NCBI RefSeq assembly: GCF_000303155.1
Contig: NC_018719.1
Location: 1,612,001 to 1,676,000, forward strand
Source of the DNA: Candidatus Nitrososphaera gargensis Ga9.2
Lineage (GTDB): Archaea > Thermoproteota > Nitrososphaeria > Nitrososphaerales > Nitrososphaeraceae
DNA length: 64,000 nucleotides
Reading direction: 5' to 3'
Below the pieces are notes generated by a model, which saw only the letters and a list, made by a program, of their open reading frames with translations, was not told the DNA's origin and did no database searches. Position numbers and translations under genes: made by a program. Below are positions 8,321 through 15,744 of this stretch, piece after piece. How positions within the stretch are numbered: position 1 is the first letter of the stretch; each line of letters starts with the position of its first letter.

Positions 8321-9091
8321 TTATTTTACAAGTATGGCTGCCCTTTCGAGAAGGTACTGCAGGAATTCATGATCGTCAAATTTTGCTTTCAGCTCGAGCA
8401 TGCCAGTAAGCAGGTCCCTCTTTTGCCTGCTTGGCTCCAACACCGAGTCGTCAACCTCAAATCTGTTCTTTATGCTTTCAGAAAAGTGGCGAAGCTCTTC
8501 ATTTTCCTGTGAAATAGCAATAAGGCAGCCTGCAGATCCATTTTTCAAACCTGCTTTTTTCATGGCGTCAGAGATCTGGTCCGTGCGCGCAAGCCTCAGC
8601 AGAAGCTCTGTTTCGCGCCTGTTTGCAAGCATCACTTTTCTTTTCTCGGCTTCAAGCGTTACCCTCAGCACTCCAAGCAGGTGATCAATGCCATAGACTG
8701 CGTCTGCGTTTACGGCCTGTATCGACACGCCAGGGTGTTCTGAGCGCAGCCTGTCCACGAGTTTCCCGGCATCCTCTGTGATCCTGCGGATTCCAATGAT
8801 CGACACGCGGTGGTTGCTATCGATCATGTAGTAGTCCGTGCCGCCATGGACTACGGTAACAATGGTTACTGTGTCGCCGCTCTTTGCCACTGTGCCCTGC
8901 CCCTGCAGCGCTGCCGAATCGACGCCGTTCACCGCTACTATCAGGTTGTTTGGTTGCAAAAGGCGTGCGTCAGTTGAAATGCCTGTCAAAAACTGGAGAA
9001 TTTCCGCGACAGACGCGCTCTGCCTGTCAAGGTCGACTGCGGGCTTGCCTACTGCCTTTTTGGCTCCCCCGAGCAGCCTTATAGTTATCAT
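8321..9091 (-). CDS. ThiS/MoaD/ubiquitin-like domain fused to KEOPS subunit Cgi121
   Basis: Two domains are visible in 256 residues. Residues 1-84 form a beta-grasp domain: MITIRLLGGAKKAVG, VAEILQFL, NLIVAVNG, then SGDTVTIVTVVHGG, ending in Gly83-Gly84 as in ThiS, MoaD and archaeal SAMP modifiers. Residues from about 92 to 256 match Cgi121/TPRKB, the KEOPS subunit that binds tRNA for t6A synthesis: IIGIRRI, IQAVNADAVYGIDHLLG, then RETELLLRLARTDQISDAM. The start ATG overlaps the S17e stop by 4 bases, so it is translated right after a ribosomal protein. Whether the Gly-Gly is cleaved, conjugated or only structural cannot be read here. Confidence 0.8.
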   Translation of the reverse strand: MITIRLLGGAKKAVGKPAVDLDRQSASVAEILQFLTGISTDARLLQPNNLIVAVNGVDSAALQGQGTVAKSGDTVTIVTVVHGGTDYYMIDSNHRVSIIGIRRITEDAGKLVDRLRSEHPGVSIQAVNADAVYGIDHLLGVLRVTLEAEKRKVMLANRRETELLLRLARTDQISDAMKKAGLKNGSAGCLIAISQENEELRHFSESIKNRFEVDDSVLEPSRQKRDLLTGMLELKAKFDDHEFLQYLLERAAILVK

Positions 9092-9339
9092 TCTTCCGCT
9101 TCTTCTTCTGACTCTTGCTCTTCTTCAGTTTCCCCGGCAGCGGCTGCCATCGAAGCCTTTGCCTGCGCCTCCTGCTTGCGCAAGTGAGCGGTGATGTATC
9201 CTGCCAGCTCGTTCCTCAGCACTTTAGACCTGACAACTGCCAGATCGTTGAGAGCCTTCTTATTAGCATCAAACTCTAGCCCAAACCTGTCTGGGTACTT
9301 TTGCAAGAGCTCCGTAGAGATGCGCTTTATCCTATTCAT
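9088..9339 (-). CDS. rps17e: Small ribosomal subunit protein eS17 (S17e)
   Basis: A component of the archaeal and eukaryotic 30S/40S subunit, absent from bacteria. MNRIKRISTELLQKYPDRF and the later SKVLRNELAGYITAHLRK are the family core. The 83-residue length fits archaeal S17e with an unusually acidic, Ala/Glu-rich C-terminal tail of about 20 residues. Its stop codon overlaps the start of the Cgi121 fusion (ATGA), so both come from one mRNA. Confidence 0.93.
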   Translation of the reverse strand: MNRIKRISTELLQKYPDRFGLEFDANKKALNDLAVVRSKVLRNELAGYITAHLRKQEAQAKASMAAAAGETEEEQESEEEAEE

Positions 9340-9377
9340 CTAGAATGGAAGGCGATTTCAAGGATATTTTATCTTTG

Positions 9378-10133
9378 TTATGCACCACCTGAAAGGTAGG
9401 CTTTTGAGTTCTGCTCAAGCAGGCCAGCGGCTTCGTCGTAGGTCATGCCAAGGGTGCGGGCTGCGGACGCGACGACGCTCACGAGGAACCCGGTAGAGAC
9501 AGCAGGTAGGTTCCCGAAGCACCGCGAGTATCTCACAGGGCCATCTGTCTCCACAAGGAACCGGTTCCTGTCCGTGTTTTTCAGGAGCACCTGCTTGTCC
9601 TCTAAATACACGAGCGCCGGGCCGTACGATACGTAAAGCCCCATGTCCATCGACTTTGCCAGTTGCTTCTTGCTGCCTGCAAACCAGTGCAAGAGCGCGC
9701 CCTTGATCCTGTAGGATGGCAGCATCTGCAATACATCATCAAGGGCCTTTCTAGAGTGGATCGACACCGGCTTTTTCGCTGATTCGGCAAGGGCGAGCAT
9801 TGAGCCAAAGACCTGCTTTTGCCTGTCGTATGGAACATCATAAGTGCCGTCAAGCCCGATCTCGCCTACGCCGTCTATCGATTGAAGGTTGGAATCAAAG
9901 ATCTCTTTGAACTTGTCCAGATCCTCCCTTGCCGCCGCTTCAGGGTGTATCCCTACGAACTGCCTGACGATGTCGTGGTGTGAATTGAAAAGGCGGAAGC
10001 TTCTGAACGCGGTTTCGCTGTCGACCGTAACAGAGCACGCTACTATCTTCATTGCCCGGAGGCTCGTTAATACGTGCTCTATGTAGCCTGAATATTCATT
10101 ATCCGTGAGGTGTATGTGGGCATCGAACAGCAA
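9378..10133 (-). CDS. TatD-family metal-dependent hydrolase
   Basis: TatD proteins are TIM-barrel phosphoesterases with DNase or deacylase activity. Signatures: LFDAHIHLTD at the N-terminus (metal-binding HxH), VGIHPEAA, GVGEIGLDGTYD with the bridging Glu, KPVSIHSRKALDD, ALLHWFAGSKKQ and the metal-binding FLVETDGP. The strong motif set suggests a working enzyme. A TTG at 10133 gives the standard MLFDAHIHL start; a GTG at 10157 would add eight residues. It is divergent from the histone gene. Confidence 0.88.
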   Translation of the reverse strand: MLFDAHIHLTDNEYSGYIEHVLTSLRAMKIVACSVTVDSETAFRSFRLFNSHHDIVRQFVGIHPEAAAREDLDKFKEIFDSNLQSIDGVGEIGLDGTYDVPYDRQKQVFGSMLALAESAKKPVSIHSRKALDDVLQMLPSYRIKGALLHWFAGSKKQLAKSMDMGLYVSYGPALVYLEDKQVLLKNTDRNRFLVETDGPVRYSRCFGNLPAVSTGFLVSVVASAARTLGMTYDEAAGLLEQNSKAYLSGGA

Positions 10134-10172
10134 GATGTATATACTTACTGTGGACACTGCAGGACAGAAAAT

Positions 10173-10183
10173 AAACTTTTAAC
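10173..10183 (+). promoter_or_regulatory. TATA box of the histone gene
   Basis: AAACTTTTAAC lies 27-37 bases before the histone ATG, the spacing of a leaderless archaeal promoter. Confidence 0.5.
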
Positions 10184-10209
10184 ATGGTGTCTGGCAGGTA
10201 ACACTGCAT

Positions 10210-10437
10210 ATGTCTTCTTCCGGTCCCGAGTTTGGCCTTGCCGCAATGTACCGTGTCATGAAAAAGTCCGGCGCAGAACGGGTAAGCGACGACGCCGCAG
10301 ACGAGCTGAGAAAAGTGCTTGAAGAGGTTGCAGAGAGGATTGCAAAGCAGGCAGTCGACCTGTCGGTGCATGCAGGCAGAAAGACAATAAAACCAGAAGA
10401 CATTAGGTTCGCAGCCAAAAATGTGATAAGGCTCTAG
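10210..10437 (+). CDS. Archaeal histone
   Basis: A 75-residue single histone fold that wraps DNA. The helix-strand-helix order is visible: FGLAAMYRVMKKSG (helix 1), RVSDDAADELRKVLEEVAER (loop and long helix 2), and HAGRKTIKPEDIRFAAKN (loop 2 and helix 3). Its length exceeds methanogen histones slightly because of an N-terminal extension. The stop codon overlaps the stop codon of the convergent zinc-finger mini-gene. Confidence 0.95.
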   Translation: MSSSGPEFGLAAMYRVMKKSGAERVSDDAADELRKVLEEVAERIAKQAVDLSVHAGRKTIKPEDIRFAAKNVIRL

Positions 10438-10568
10438 GAAAGGTCTATTTCGTGGATCTGCCGGTGCCCGTACATTCTGAAATGGTCCTCTACATCGGAC
10501 TGGAAAAGAAACGTTGCACGGCACCTTTCACAGCAGTACAGCTTATCGAGTTTAGGCGTCTGGCCCAT
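10434..10568 (-). CDS. C2H2 zinc-finger mini-protein, 44 aa
   Basis: A single C2H2 finger is visible: C13-x2-C16-x12-H29-x5-H35, with F20 and V26 in core positions. The gene runs toward the histone and the two stop codons share two bases (10435-10436). The finger resembles the one encoded after phaC at 3730, suggesting a family of small regulators or RNA binders. Function unknown. Confidence 0.7.
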   Translation of the reverse strand: MGQTPKLDKLYCCERCRATFLFQSDVEDHFRMYGHRQIHEIDLS

Positions 10569-10636
10569 TTAAGTGTCCAATATCGGACAATACAATGTTA
10601 TAAACACGATGTATTGCAATGGTAGAAAATTCTTAG

Positions 10637-10816
10637 CTAGCGCGACCGGTACTTTGCGTAAAGCCACCCGCCGCCGACCACAATTATGATCAGTATTATT
10701 ATCGCTGCGATAACTGGCGCCAAGAGCTGGATCAAAAAGCCAGCTATTGCAAAGAACACGACGAGCACGATCACGGCTATGAGTATGGCCGCTATTGCGC
10801 CAAGTACCATACGCAT
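10637..10816 (-). CDS. Small integral membrane protein, 59 aa
   Basis: The peptide is almost entirely hydrophobic, with two membrane helices (about residues 4-25 and 32-52) rich in Ile, Val and Ala, then a basic tail YAKYRSR that should face the cytoplasm. No family recognised. The hydrophobic pattern over the whole length and ATG start support a real gene. Confidence 0.55.
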   Translation of the reverse strand: MRMVLGAIAAILIAVIVLVVFFAIAGFLIQLLAPVIAAIIILIIIVVGGGWLYAKYRSR

Positions 10817-10870
10817 ACTTTGGTCGCGTGCAGTAATTCTAGACTTTAGCAGATACTTCTAGTAGATGCA

Positions 10871-11026
10871 CTATTCCTGCTTTGTCTTTCTTACATGCGA
10901 AAAGCTTGTTTCAATGCCCGTGTTTCCAGTGTGAGGGTCGGACGCTATCTCTTGCACGTTTACATCGTCGGCGCTCCCTTCTTCTTCCTCCTTGCCCATC
11001 TCCCTGCCAAGGCCTTGGTTTGGCAT
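10871..11026 (-). CDS. Small acidic hypothetical protein, 51 aa
   Basis: A hydrophilic peptide with an acidic patch (GKEEEEGSADD) and no predicted domain. It precedes the membrane mini-gene on the same strand by 54 bases, so the two may be cotranscribed. Function unknown; support is only the frame and composition. Confidence 0.35.
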   Translation of the reverse strand: MPNQGLGREMGKEEEEGSADDVNVQEIASDPHTGNTGIETSFSHVRKTKQE

Positions 11027-11553
11027 CTTGTGTGGATTATTGTTGACCAGGCCAGATAATGTAGATTATCGCTTATAACTGAAAGAATCGCCCTGCCAGA
11101 AAAATGGCTCTAGCACTGAAACTGTTGGCAGGGCGTATGTATGGTCAGACGTTTTTACCCTTGGGTCTTTACGACCCAATCGAATTAGCAAGTGGCAAGG
11201 ATAAAAGGCTCGTTGATCAATCGTCCACTGGTAGTAGCAGTAGTAGCTGTTAAGTAGTATGTTGTCCATATAACAGTCCCTGTGTGGGAAAAGTTGCAGG
11301 TATACGCAGGTTTCGGCTTGCGCACCGGCCACTAACCTGCACAGGGATTTCTATATTCGAATGTCACTAAAGCTAGATATCTCACGGCTGCTAATGATCA
11401 TAGGGAGCAGATCAGCCTCGGAGGATACAGTCCACCATGCTACGCGAATCGACTAACCTATGGCCATTGTGTGTATAATACAACCCTCATGCACACCGTG
11501 GCTAGAGGTGACCTGCTCCTTCATTTTAGAGCTTCTGCAAAAGTGGCATCAGG
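11027..11553. other. Intergenic stretch, no gene seen
   Basis: About 530 bases without a convincing ORF on either strand and no tRNA-like fold. It could hold promoters for flanking genes or a non-coding RNA, but I see no specific motif. Confidence 0.4.
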
Positions 11554-11865
11554 CTACAGAAATCGCCGCGGCCTGTGCAGGTCGTAGAACGCGGAATTGA
11601 TCTGCTTGAGCAGCTTTGCTTTTGATTTGTTGGCCTTCTTGTTGTCTCCATAGTCCTTTGCCTGCAGCAATACCCGCAGCCTTTCCAGCTCAACCACATC
11701 CAGGGTTTTCAATCCTTTGTCAGAGACAACCCCAAGCAGTCTTTTGAGCTCCATTTCATCATCGTCGCTGTCTTCGTCGTGGCTCAAGCTTCTTACAAAT
11801 CGCCTTTTTGTGCTTATTAAAATTGTGGACACGATCTCATGACACACCAGCGCAAGCGCCTGCAT
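11554..11865 (-). CDS. Hypothetical protein, up to 103 aa
   Basis: Not a recognised family. The conserved-looking part is the C-terminal 65 residues, starting at an internal ATG (MELKRLLGVVSDKGL) and continuing through a charged helical region to YDLHRPRRFL. The upstream part includes an acidic run DEDSDDDE. Translation may begin at 11865 or at that internal ATG near 11751. Confidence 0.5.
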   Translation of the reverse strand: MQALALVCHEIVSTILISTKRRFVRSLSHDEDSDDDEMELKRLLGVVSDKGLKTLDVVELERLRVLLQAKDYGDNKKANKSKAKLLKQINSAFYDLHRPRRFL

Positions 11866-11952
11866 ATATTATTGTTCATAATGGATCATGATAAAACTGA
11901 CTGGCAAGTCAGTTATATTTATTAGATACTGGGTCGTCTACTTTTACTGTCC

Positions 11953-13021
11953 TTGAACTCGGGCTTGTTGCTTGCTGCATTGCTCGTAGCCACTGCAGGC
12001 GGGATCCTGCAGATAGGCGGCGCGAGCTGGGACGTCACGTCGCACATCCTGAGGTAGCCAGAGACGTTCTTCACTCCCTCTCACACCATGCTTTATACAG
12101 GCGTCGGCCTGACAACAATTGCAGCAGCAATTGGCGTGTTTGTCTCCCTGAAAAACAGGCAGGAGATCCAGACCAAGTCGTTTTACACTGCTTTCAAGTT
12201 ATTGATAATAGGCGCGGCCATTCAGCTCGTTTCAGGGCCGGGCGACTTTATGTGGCATTCGGTGTTTGGCGTCGATGGCCTAATGAGCCCACCCCACTTG
12301 GCGCTTGCCACAGGCATTTTGGTCAACGCCGTCGCTGTCGTAGTAGGGCTTGCAAGGATATTGCCGCACATGCAGTCGTCGGAGTAGAGCCAGATACTTG
12401 TCCGAACTGCGCTAGTTCCGGCGTTTGCAGTCCTCTGGTTTTCAGTCATCTGGTACATCTATGTTCGTGCTTCCGCTCTCAAATGGCGAGAACTTTAGGT
12501 TCAACCCTGACCCGGCGGCAGCGGTGGTAATCGCCACTACAGCTCTCCCATTCATGAGCGCATTGATATTCCTCGTTTCAGCCAGAGCGGTAGGCAAGCA
12601 GGGCGCGGCAAGCACGGCGGCTGGAGTTGTGATCGGCATGAACGTGCTTGCAAACATTGTCCCGGCGTACCAATTTCTAGGGGCGTTACTTCCTTGGCAG
12701 CTGCTCGCAGTCATTCCAGCCATTGTTGGCGCTGATATCGCGATTCACAGGACAGGGCCACGAGCCGGCATGATAGTCGCAGGGGCCTTGATCGGCGTTA
12801 CATTCCATATCTTTAACTTTCCAATGCTCCCGATGGCGTTTGCAGAGCTGCTGGGCCAGCCCAATGAAACCATTGGTGACATTTTGCCAAGCATATACGC
12901 CACCCTTTCGCAGGTCACAGCCGTGACAGCAGCCCCAAGCGTGCTTGCCGGCATCGTTGGCGCGATCATGGGCTCAAAGAAGATAGAAGTGCCGCAGGTC
13001 AATGTGGCGATATCAAGATAA
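11953..13021 (+). pseudogene. Decayed polytopic membrane protein gene
   Basis: A single membrane protein can be followed through three broken pieces. The first frame starts at TTG 11953 (LNSGLLLAALLVATAGG), meets an in-frame TAG after HILR, and continues PETFFTPSHTMLYTGVG for another 99 residues to a second TAG at 12385. Beyond it the same frame still encodes membrane-like sequence (LVPAFAVLWFSVIWYIYVRA) until a +1 shift near 12470-12500. The second frame then carries the rest (FNPDPAAAVVIATTALPFM onward) to 13021. Conserved-looking His, Pro and Trp residues between helices suggest a former metal or transport role. Function unknown. Confidence 0.7.
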
Positions 13022-13036
13022 GTTTATGAAATAAAG

Positions 13037-13166
13037 CGCCGGGAGAGGGACTCGAACCCTCGAGTCCCGAAGGACATCAGCTAGCGCGTCCACCCTGCAC
13101 CTGTGTGATCTCGAGGCTGACCCCTTTTAGGGTCTACCATGACTTACCTAGCTTGGGTACCCCGGC
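13037..13166 (-). tRNA. tRNA-Ser (CGA) with two apparent introns
   Basis: Reverse strand: acceptor GCCGGGG with CTCCCGGC end, D-stem CCC with AAGCTAGGTAA loop, anticodon stem TCAGC/GCTGA around CTCGAG..A (anticodon CGA), a long variable arm GTCCTTCGGGAC typical of class II tRNAs, and T arm GAGGG-TTCGAGT-CCCTC. About 27 bases sit after CTCGAG, an intron at position 37/38. A further stretch of about 18-19 bases lies between the D loop and the GGG that closes the D stem, so a second, non-canonical intron is inferred. Discriminator G. Confidence 0.85.
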
Positions 13167-13274
13167 GCTCTACTTTGTGAACAGATAATGCAATTTATGC
13201 CTTTATCAGCTGCGCGAGCAACTTGTATAAAAGAACTAATCATTCTTGGACTGGAAGCGCGCATGTTTGAAATT

Positions 13275-13365
13275 GCATCATTTTTTCACGGGAAGCACGC
13301 CTGTAAACATTCCCAAATTGTAGCATTTTTCATGCGTAAAATGCTACATGCTGCATCATTTTTTC
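13275..13365. repeat. Inverted repeat flanked by 13-base direct repeats
   Basis: GTAGCATTTT at 13320-13329 pairs perfectly with AAAATGCTAC at 13338-13347 (10-base arms, 8-base loop). The sequence GCATCATTTTTTC occurs on both sides, at 13275-13287 and 13353-13365. The unit lies between the start of the tRNA-Ser and the next plus-strand gene. It may be an operator, a terminator-like hairpin or a small mobile remnant. Confidence 0.6.
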
Positions 13366-13454
13366 TCCACACGTACATGCTCCACTAGAAACGCACACAC
13401 ATACACATACGCAATACTCAAAAATTATATAATCATGCCGGCGCAATAACACCC

Positions 13455-13886
13455 GTGCTGGCTACAACAGGGACACCATCCATAGAAGCGATAAGAAAAT
13501 TATCAATGGCAGACATTGCGATTGCAGCGGGGCTTGCAGACGAACTGCGCGACAGGCTCCGCGAACATGTGCACATTGACCCGTACTGCCTGCCAGACCC
13601 GTTTGGCGACAAGGACGACTGCACCTACTTTGTGGTGCTTGACAGGGAGAATCTGAACAGGGTGGTGGCGATGTTTGTCAACAAGAAAGAGAATAATCTT
13701 CCGCAGCTGCCGTGGTCCAGCATCCTTGGCGAGCGGCTTGCCAAGGTGTCGATCTCAAAGGAAGATGCGTTTGCGCTCAAGCACGAGCTGATGCCAAAGG
13801 AGACGAACAACTTTTATCCGTACAGGCGCAACGGCAGGATAGCAGGCTATGCCATGTTTGCGTTTCAGATCTGCGGGCAGCGCTAG
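13455..13886 (+). CDS. Hypothetical protein, 143 aa
   Basis: No family recognised. The protein is soluble, with MADIAIAAGLADELRDRLRE near the N-terminus, a region DPYCLPDPFGDKDDCTYFVV and a C-terminal strand-rich half. A GTG at 13455 or the ATG of MADIAIAA may be the start. It converges with the PqqD-like gene 8 bases away. Confidence 0.6.
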   Translation: MLATTGTPSIEAIRKLSMADIAIAAGLADELRDRLREHVHIDPYCLPDPFGDKDDCTYFVVLDRENLNRVVAMFVNKKENNLPQLPWSSILGERLAKVSISKEDAFALKHELMPKETNNFYPYRRNGRIAGYAMFAFQICGQR

Positions 13887-13893
13887 TTATTAG

Positions 13894-14178
13894 TTAGTCG
13901 CGCAGTTCAATGACAGATATCTTTTGGAACTGCTTTATCATCTGCTCAAGCGACTTTTTCACTTCGCTTTCGCTGTCGCTTGAAATGCGGAGCACTTCTA
14001 AAAACAAGTCATCAAACGTGATGCCGTTGCACATGTTCCAGAGCGACACGGCGGTATCGTTCACCCGGTAGGCCTCACCCCTGTCGTTTATCAAGAGTGG
14101 TGTGCCGTCTTGGTCGTTGCCAACCGAGCCCCTCCGAAGAATTATCTTGTCGCTGCTGCTCTCTTTCTTTAATAACAT
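13894..14178 (-). CDS. PqqD-family peptide-binding protein
   Basis: PqqD domains bind precursor peptides and present them to radical-SAM enzymes (RiPP recognition element); many archaeal members are of unknown role. The family pattern is visible: LLINDRGEAYRVNDTAVSLW, then MCNGITFDDL and a C-terminal helix. Length 94 residues is standard. No radical-SAM maturase is adjacent, so the partner is unclear. Confidence 0.7.
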   Translation of the reverse strand: MLLKKESSSDKIILRRGSVGNDQDGTPLLINDRGEAYRVNDTAVSLWNMCNGITFDDLFLEVLRISSDSESEVKKSLEQMIKQFQKISVIELRD

Positions 14179-14323
14179 GTCGTCGTCATCATCTTCATTA
14201 TTAAGCTGCCCCTCCTATGCACCAGCCGGTTATTATCCATATCTGTAAATTGCTATAACATAATTTAGTAGAACGTTGACGCGCCCACCAATGTTAAAAT
14301 AAAAGCCGCGGGTAGAATTATTT

Positions 14324-14737
14324 TTGCTAGTGTTCAAAAAGCGGGAGAAGGTGCAGAGGCACGTCATCATCACAAGGCAGGCGGCAGACGGCATAATTAC
14401 ATGGTCCAAGACGCACCACCCAAACGAGGCGATACTCATCCTGCAGGGCCGGAATACAAGGGACGCAGTGATTGTTGACGGGCTTGTGATCCCGCCCTTT
14501 GCTCAAAGCGGCCCGTTTTTCTCAGGGTTTTCGGTGCATGACCTGCCATATACGATACCCAACGTCGGCACGGCGCACTCGCACCCTGGCGGCTCGAACA
14601 GACCGTCGCTTGAGGACCTCAACCACTTTTCCGGCTATGTGTCCATAATCATCAGCCACCCTTATGAAGACGAGAATATAGGGGCATACGACAGAAGCGG
14701 CAACAGCTTGGAAATCAAGATCGTCGATTCAGTATGA
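14324..14737 (+). CDS. JAMM/MPN+ metalloprotease
   Basis: JAMM enzymes cleave isopeptide or peptide bonds after ubiquitin-like modifiers; archaeal ones remove SAMPs. The complete zinc site is visible: E35 in NEAILIL, H85-S-H87-P, and S95-L-E-D98 in PSLED, fitting the H-x-H-x(10)-D pattern. At 137 residues it is a minimal domain. The start is TTG 14324 or GTG 14330. A zinc-ribbon gene converges 2 bases after its stop. Its presence is relevant because a Gly-Gly-ending ubiquitin-like domain is encoded at 8321-9091. Confidence 0.85.
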   Translation: MLVFKKREKVQRHVIITRQAADGIITWSKTHHPNEAILILQGRNTRDAVIVDGLVIPPFAQSGPFFSGFSVHDLPYTIPNVGTAHSHPGGSNRPSLEDLNHFSGYVSIIISHPYEDENIGAYDRSGNSLEIKIVDSV

Positions 14738-14739
14738 TC

Positions 14740-14919
14740 TCATTTCCGGCGGCCAAAATCCAGCTCGATTCCTCGCTTTGCATCGTAGCTAAAGACAAAC
14801 GACTCGTCAGGCATTATCGGAAAGCTGGACATGACGGTTGCAGAGCATAGCGGGCACTTGTCGACGACCTTGGTCTTGTCAAGATACGTAGCGCACCAGT
14901 AGCATGTCTCGCACAACAT
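14740..14919 (-). CDS. Zinc-ribbon protein, about 59 aa
   Basis: The peptide begins MLCETCYWCATYLD and continues to VDKCPLCSATV, giving C-x2-C-x2-C and C-x2-C knuckles for one zinc ribbon, followed by an acidic strand-rich tail. The ATG at 14919 is preferred over an upstream alternative start at 14952. Role unknown; likely a nucleic-acid- or protein-binding accessory factor. Confidence 0.6.
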   Translation of the reverse strand: MLCETCYWCATYLDKTKVVDKCPLCSATVMSSFPIMPDESFVFSYDAKRGIELDFGRRK

Positions 14920-15042
14920 GAAGATTGATGGCAAGACGGAGGATTTTAGCAATACGCGTATTGTTATTGTGTAGTAGTTAATTACATTTTATGGTGCTGA
15001 AGTTGGAAAACTTAATAAAAGAACAATCCCAATAAGCATTGT

Positions 15043-15345
15043 TTGAACTGGATAGGTCAACAGATGGCGTGGATTATGGTATCACTTGCCATAAGCCTGG
15101 TTCTAACTTACTTTCTCGGCTGGTACGGCATCATCCCGGCAATTGGGATTTTCTTGTTTATTTCCTATTACATGCGCAAGCGCGCGATGGCCCGCATGGG
15201 AATGGGCGGAGGTGGCGGATTTGGAGGCATGCTGGGCGGAGGTGGCGGGGGAGGAGTCAACTACGTCTGCATCGCCTGCGGCCACAGGTTCAAGGGCGGG
15301 GCATGCCCCCGCTGCGGAAGCAAGATGCGCAGGGTAGATTTCTAG
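15043..15345 (+). CDS. Membrane-anchored zinc-ribbon protein, 100 aa
   Basis: Two membrane helices (about residues 9-25 and 28-43) are followed by a basic turn, a glycine-rich linker (residues 53-71) and a C-terminal zinc ribbon with YVCIACGHRF and GACPRCGSKM. Start is a TTG at 15043. The topology suggests a cytoplasmic zinc domain tethered to the membrane, as in several uncharacterised archaeal proteins. The next gene starts 4 bases after the stop. Confidence 0.7.
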   Translation: MNWIGQQMAWIMVSLAISLVLTYFLGWYGIIPAIGIFLFISYYMRKRAMARMGMGGGGGFGGMLGGGGGGGVNYVCIACGHRFKGGACPRCGSKMRRVDF

Positions 15346-15349
15346 GCAC

Positions 15350-15667
15350 ATGACGCTTGAAGAGCTGCGCCAGAAGGCGTTCTTTCAGAACACCATAGAT
15401 GTATGGATAATGTACTGCGCAGAGCGCAACCGGAACTGGTATGACATCGACGCCTATCGGCGCTTTATAAGTCATCTCAATGCAAAGGGCGTCAAAATGC
15501 AAAAGTTCCCCCTCTGCATCAAAGAGTCTGGAGGTATGTACGAGCGGGGCAAGGACAAGGCACAGTTCCTCGACCAGCTCTCAAAGATACCGTCGGACGA
15601 TGCGGCAGCTTATACGCTCAAGCTGAGCGGCGACGTGATAGCCGCCATACGGTCATTTTCCAACTAG
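15350..15667 (+). CDS. Hypothetical protein, 105 aa
   Basis: No family recognised. The sequence is soluble and mostly helical (TLEELRQKAFFQNTIDVW; DIDAYRRFISHLNAKG). It follows the membrane zinc-ribbon gene by 4 bases, which suggests cotranscription. Function unknown. Confidence 0.6.
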   Translation: MTLEELRQKAFFQNTIDVWIMYCAERNRNWYDIDAYRRFISHLNAKGVKMQKFPLCIKESGGMYERGKDKAQFLDQLSKIPSDDAAAYTLKLSGDVIAAIRSFSN

Positions 15668-15744
15668 AGTCTAGAAAGTTTCAGCTCATGGGCATCACAA
15701 TTTAGCAGGAACATCTAAAACCCAAATGTGGCAGCCACAACGTA

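Noticed and set aside
11953-13021. TAG read-through as pyrrolysine or another recoding
   Set aside because: The same gene also needs a frameshift, TAG is used as an ordinary stop by neighbours, and TAA breaks another pseudogene; decay is simpler.
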